20,619 nucleotides of DNA from Larix sibirica. Taxonomy: Eukaryota; Streptophyta; Pinopsida; Pinales; Pinaceae. The stretch's first letter is position 1. Every line of letters starts with the position of its first letter. Position numbers and translations under genes: made by a program. This document shows, in pieces, positions 19,131-20,619 of the stretch. The stretch lies in NCBI GenBank assembly GCA_004151065.3, contig NWUY0300018473.1, positions 22,179-42,797 of the forward strand. Reading direction: 5' to 3'. The notes under the pieces are model-generated. The model was not told the origin of the DNA. It was given only the letters and a program-made list of their open reading frames with translations, and did no database searches.

Positions 19131-19271
19131 GTTGTTGGTGTGGGCATGGTTGGATCTTCAGAAGCGATCATGATGGAAGGCCTTGCATTCAAACGCAAAT
19201 GGCAGAATAAGCGCAAGGCGGAGGGGAAACCTTATGACAATCCAAACATCGTCACGGGTGCAAATGTGCAG
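19131..19271 (+). pseudogene. GAD: Glutamate decarboxylase fragment, exon A
   Basis: The frame reads [38 protein letters not shown] and NIVTGANVQ, nearly identical to the conserved block of plant glutamate decarboxylase ([18 protein letters not shown]...). The GSSEA region helps bind the cofactor pyridoxal phosphate. The exon ends at 19271 in gtgcag, followed by a good donor, GTAACA. The left edge is not a splice acceptor but a breakpoint with subtilase sequence. Family knowledge: the enzyme is cytosolic, about 500 residues long, and makes GABA from glutamate under calcium/calmodulin control. The first ~150 residues are missing here. Confidence 0.94.
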
Positions 19272-19687
19272 GTAACATTAAGATTCTCCCCCTATATAGT
19301 CGCGTTGTATCAATTAGATTAGCCCAAATCCATGGATATTTTATATCAATTACATTAGCTCAAAACTATCTAGATTCTGGTTTGATGTGTAACTAAATCT
19401 TGAAGTGAGTTTACTGAAGCTCGGGTTGCATATGTGGAGTTCACAATCTATGCAAATCGATCCAGGGCTATGTGGATTTGGCCTAGCGCTTAAGAATTTA
19501 GTTGGGTTTGTCCTAGTCTTTAGATTCAATGCACCTAATGTTGTAGAATGTATTGGTACTGGATAGATCGCACAGTCTTGAGGCTTGATTACTTGTTTCT
19601 CTTTGCAAATGGGGGGAAAGTGGGAATTTGGCATTCTTCTTATAATTGGAATTCTTATTACAATTGGACCGTGCACTACAATTACAG
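19272..19687 (+). other. GAD intron 1 (retained)
   Basis: A 416-base stretch with GTAACA at the left and ttacag at the right separates ANVQ from CWEKF, which are adjacent in the family protein. It is AT-rich and stops all frames. It contains a small imperfect direct repeat (atcaattagattagcccaaa near 19310 and atcaattacattagctcaaa near 19346). Confidence 0.88.
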
Positions 19688-19849
19688 ATGTGTTGGGAGA
19701 AATTTGCTCGTTATTTTGAAGTGGAGCTCAAGGAAGTTAAGCTCAAGGAGGATTATTATATCATAGGTCATGTTAAGGCTGTTGAGATGGTGGACGAGAA
19801 CACTATTTGTGTGGCAGCCATCTTGGATTCCACTTACAAAGGAAACAGG
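19688..19849 (+). pseudogene. GAD: Glutamate decarboxylase fragment, exon B
   Basis: Starting right after the acceptor, the frame reads [25 protein letters not shown] and [17 protein letters not shown], the conserved block that follows ANVQ in plant glutamate decarboxylase. About 15-20 codons expected between ILGST and KETG are deleted with a frame change. The last bases, aaggaaacagg, restore KETG just before the expected WDTP junction. The next six bases are ATGAGT instead of a GTGAGT donor. Confidence 0.92.
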
Positions 19850-20177
19850 ATGAGTTCAGCAAGTATCCTTAGATTTTTCAGTGCCCTTATAAATTGGGAT
19901 TTGTTTGACGGAAGAATTCTATTGAAACAATCTTAATTGGTATTATATCGATCTTAACCCTGGTAATCTAGGATACCCATTTTCTTGTCTTTTATGTGCC
20001 ACACCTAGGAAATCTCAGCATAGGGTTGACGATTTCTCTCTGTTTTTTTCTTACAGCGGTACATTGTCTCCATTCAATCCGGTGGAACATAAACTTTATT
20101 GTTGTAAGCATTAACGTGCACTTCATGTGTTGTGGGTGGAATATAAACTCTGGTCGTTTCCATTGTTTTCGTTGCAG
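19850..20177 (+). other. GAD intron 2 with mutated donor
   Basis: A 328-base non-coding stretch separates the KETG and WDTP coding blocks. The acceptor is good (pyrimidine-rich cattgttttcgttgcag). The donor reads ATGAGT, one change from GTGAGT at the invariant first base. Confidence 0.8.
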
Positions 20178-20399
20178 GTGGGACACACCCATACATGTGG
20201 ACGGGGCGAGCGGCGGGTTTATTGCACCGTTCCTCTACCCGGATTTGGAATGGGATTTCCGGCTTCTCCTGGCGAAGAGCATCAACGTGAGTGGGAACAA
20301 GTATGGCCTCATCTACGCCGGAATCGGGTGGGTTATCTGGAGAGCAAAGCATGACCTCCCTGAAGAACTCATCTTTCACATCAACTATTTGGGCGTCGG
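20178..20399 (+). pseudogene. GAD: Glutamate decarboxylase fragment, exon C (PLP lysine)
   Basis: After the acceptor the frame reads [49 protein letters not shown] and [14 protein letters not shown]. This is the catalytic core of plant glutamate decarboxylase. HVD contacts the pyridoxal ring, and the lysine at codon 20299-20301 is the one that binds the cofactor. The preceding His of the family HK motif is Asn here, and HVDAASG is HVDGASG. The reading follows the family to about 20394, then departs inside a perfect inverted repeat. About 150 residues that normally follow are absent. Confidence 0.94.
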
Positions 20400-20427
20400 T
20401 GTGAAAGATGAGTTCTTCAGGGAGGTC
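20353..20427. repeat. Perfect 28-bp inverted repeat at the end of exon C
   Basis: The arms are 20353-20380 and 20400-20427, identical as reverse complements, with a 19-base loop. Arm 1 is normal exon C sequence coding DLPEELIFH. Arm 2 codes the same residues on the minus strand. RNA from either strand would fold into a strong hairpin. Confidence 0.97.
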
Positions 20428-20557
20428 GTCAGAAAACAAAGACATAGACGTTGCGAAGCTGAAGTCTTCTCATGTGTTCAACGAGATCGTTAACTCACAG
20501 AAAGCCGTAAAAGCATGGAAGAAATTTGTTGCGCAGAAGCTCAATCCTGTGTGCTGA
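20408..20557 (+). pseudogene. GAD: Possible GAD C-terminal calmodulin-binding tail
   Basis: A frame open from within arm 2 to a TGA at 20555-20557 reads [38 protein letters not shown] and LNPVC. The ending AWKKFVA...C-stop resembles the C-terminal autoinhibitory calmodulin-binding domain of plant glutamate decarboxylases (AWKKFV with basic residues, often ending in Cys). It is in a different frame from exon C and lies in the right place and orientation for the same gene. The resemblance is short, so a different host exon is possible. If correct, the section between exon C and the tail has been lost at the inverted repeat. Confidence 0.55.
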
Positions 20558-20619
20558 GAGCCATTGAAATGGCTAAAACTTTGAAGTCTGGTAATTTTTT
20601 GTTTTCTTATGCCTCTGGC
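20558..20619. other. Window end, uncertain
   Basis: No feature can be assigned. One frame stays open through the TGA region (RAIEMAKTLKSG) and meets a GTAATT that could be a donor. It is too short to interpret. Confidence 0.3.

Noticed and set aside
20074-20445. 123-codon minus-strand open frame next to GAD
   Set aside because: It is antisense to GAD exon C. Its [10 protein letters not shown] start comes only from the inverted repeat arm.
19131-20557. Functional glutamate decarboxylase gene
   Set aside because: The N-terminal third is missing, exon B has a frameshifting deletion, the intron 2 donor is mutated, and about 150 residues are absent after exon C.

Overview
The window looks like intergenic DNA from a large, transposon-rich plant genome, most likely a gymnosperm and probably a conifer. 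The sequence is AT-rich. No gene in it is intact. What is coding-derived is a set of broken retroelements (LINE, Ty1/copia, Penelope-like, SINE) and fragments of plant host genes (callose synthase, subtilisin-like protease, calmodulin-regulated glutamate decarboxylase). Canonical Penelope-like elements with a GIY-YIG endonuclease are known in conifers (the Dryad family) and are otherwise rare in land plants. That is the main reason for the conifer guess.

Layout. 1-2000: AT-rich DNA holding a decayed LINE-type reverse transcriptase on the minus strand (about 480-1440) and a cluster of three successive tandem-repeat families (1493-2000). 2277-4242: plus-strand LINE ORF1 relic with a DUF4283 domain and a damaged zinc knuckle. 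4320 onward: polypurine tract and probable start of a copia 3' LTR, then an unrecognised stretch. 5148-7160: nearly full-length reverse transcriptase plus GIY-YIG region of a Penelope-like element on the minus strand, broken by frameshifts, with a short gag-like piece behind it (7168-7419). 7919-8350 and 11816-12196: two diverged direct copies of an LTR-like repeat. Between them are about 1.7 kb of unrecognised DNA and the 3' half of a second Penelope-like element on the plus strand (10061-11062).

11711-13721: a segment bounded by inverted copies of a short repeat whose ends read CTAGGGG...CCCCTAG. Inside it lies the C-terminal end of a callose synthase gene on the minus strand (12318-12840) and a tRNA-derived SINE head. 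14141-14462: three related SINE-like units on the minus strand. 14700-17005: 5' part of a Ty1/copia element (LTR-like promoter region, gag, protease, start of integrase). 17005-18441: mostly unrecognised.

18442-20557: the most gene-like part. A 230-bp tandem duplication leads into a subtilase fragment carrying the active-site serine region. This is joined directly to a glutamate decarboxylase fragment that keeps at least two introns and possibly the C-terminal calmodulin-binding tail. Retained introns mean this material was copied as DNA, not through mRNA. The host fragments do not work together as a pathway. They are best read as captured or rearranged pieces in a transposon-rich region. I found no clearly new biological system. 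The gene-fragment collage, its perfect fold-back repeat and the Penelope-like pair are the points most worth a second look.
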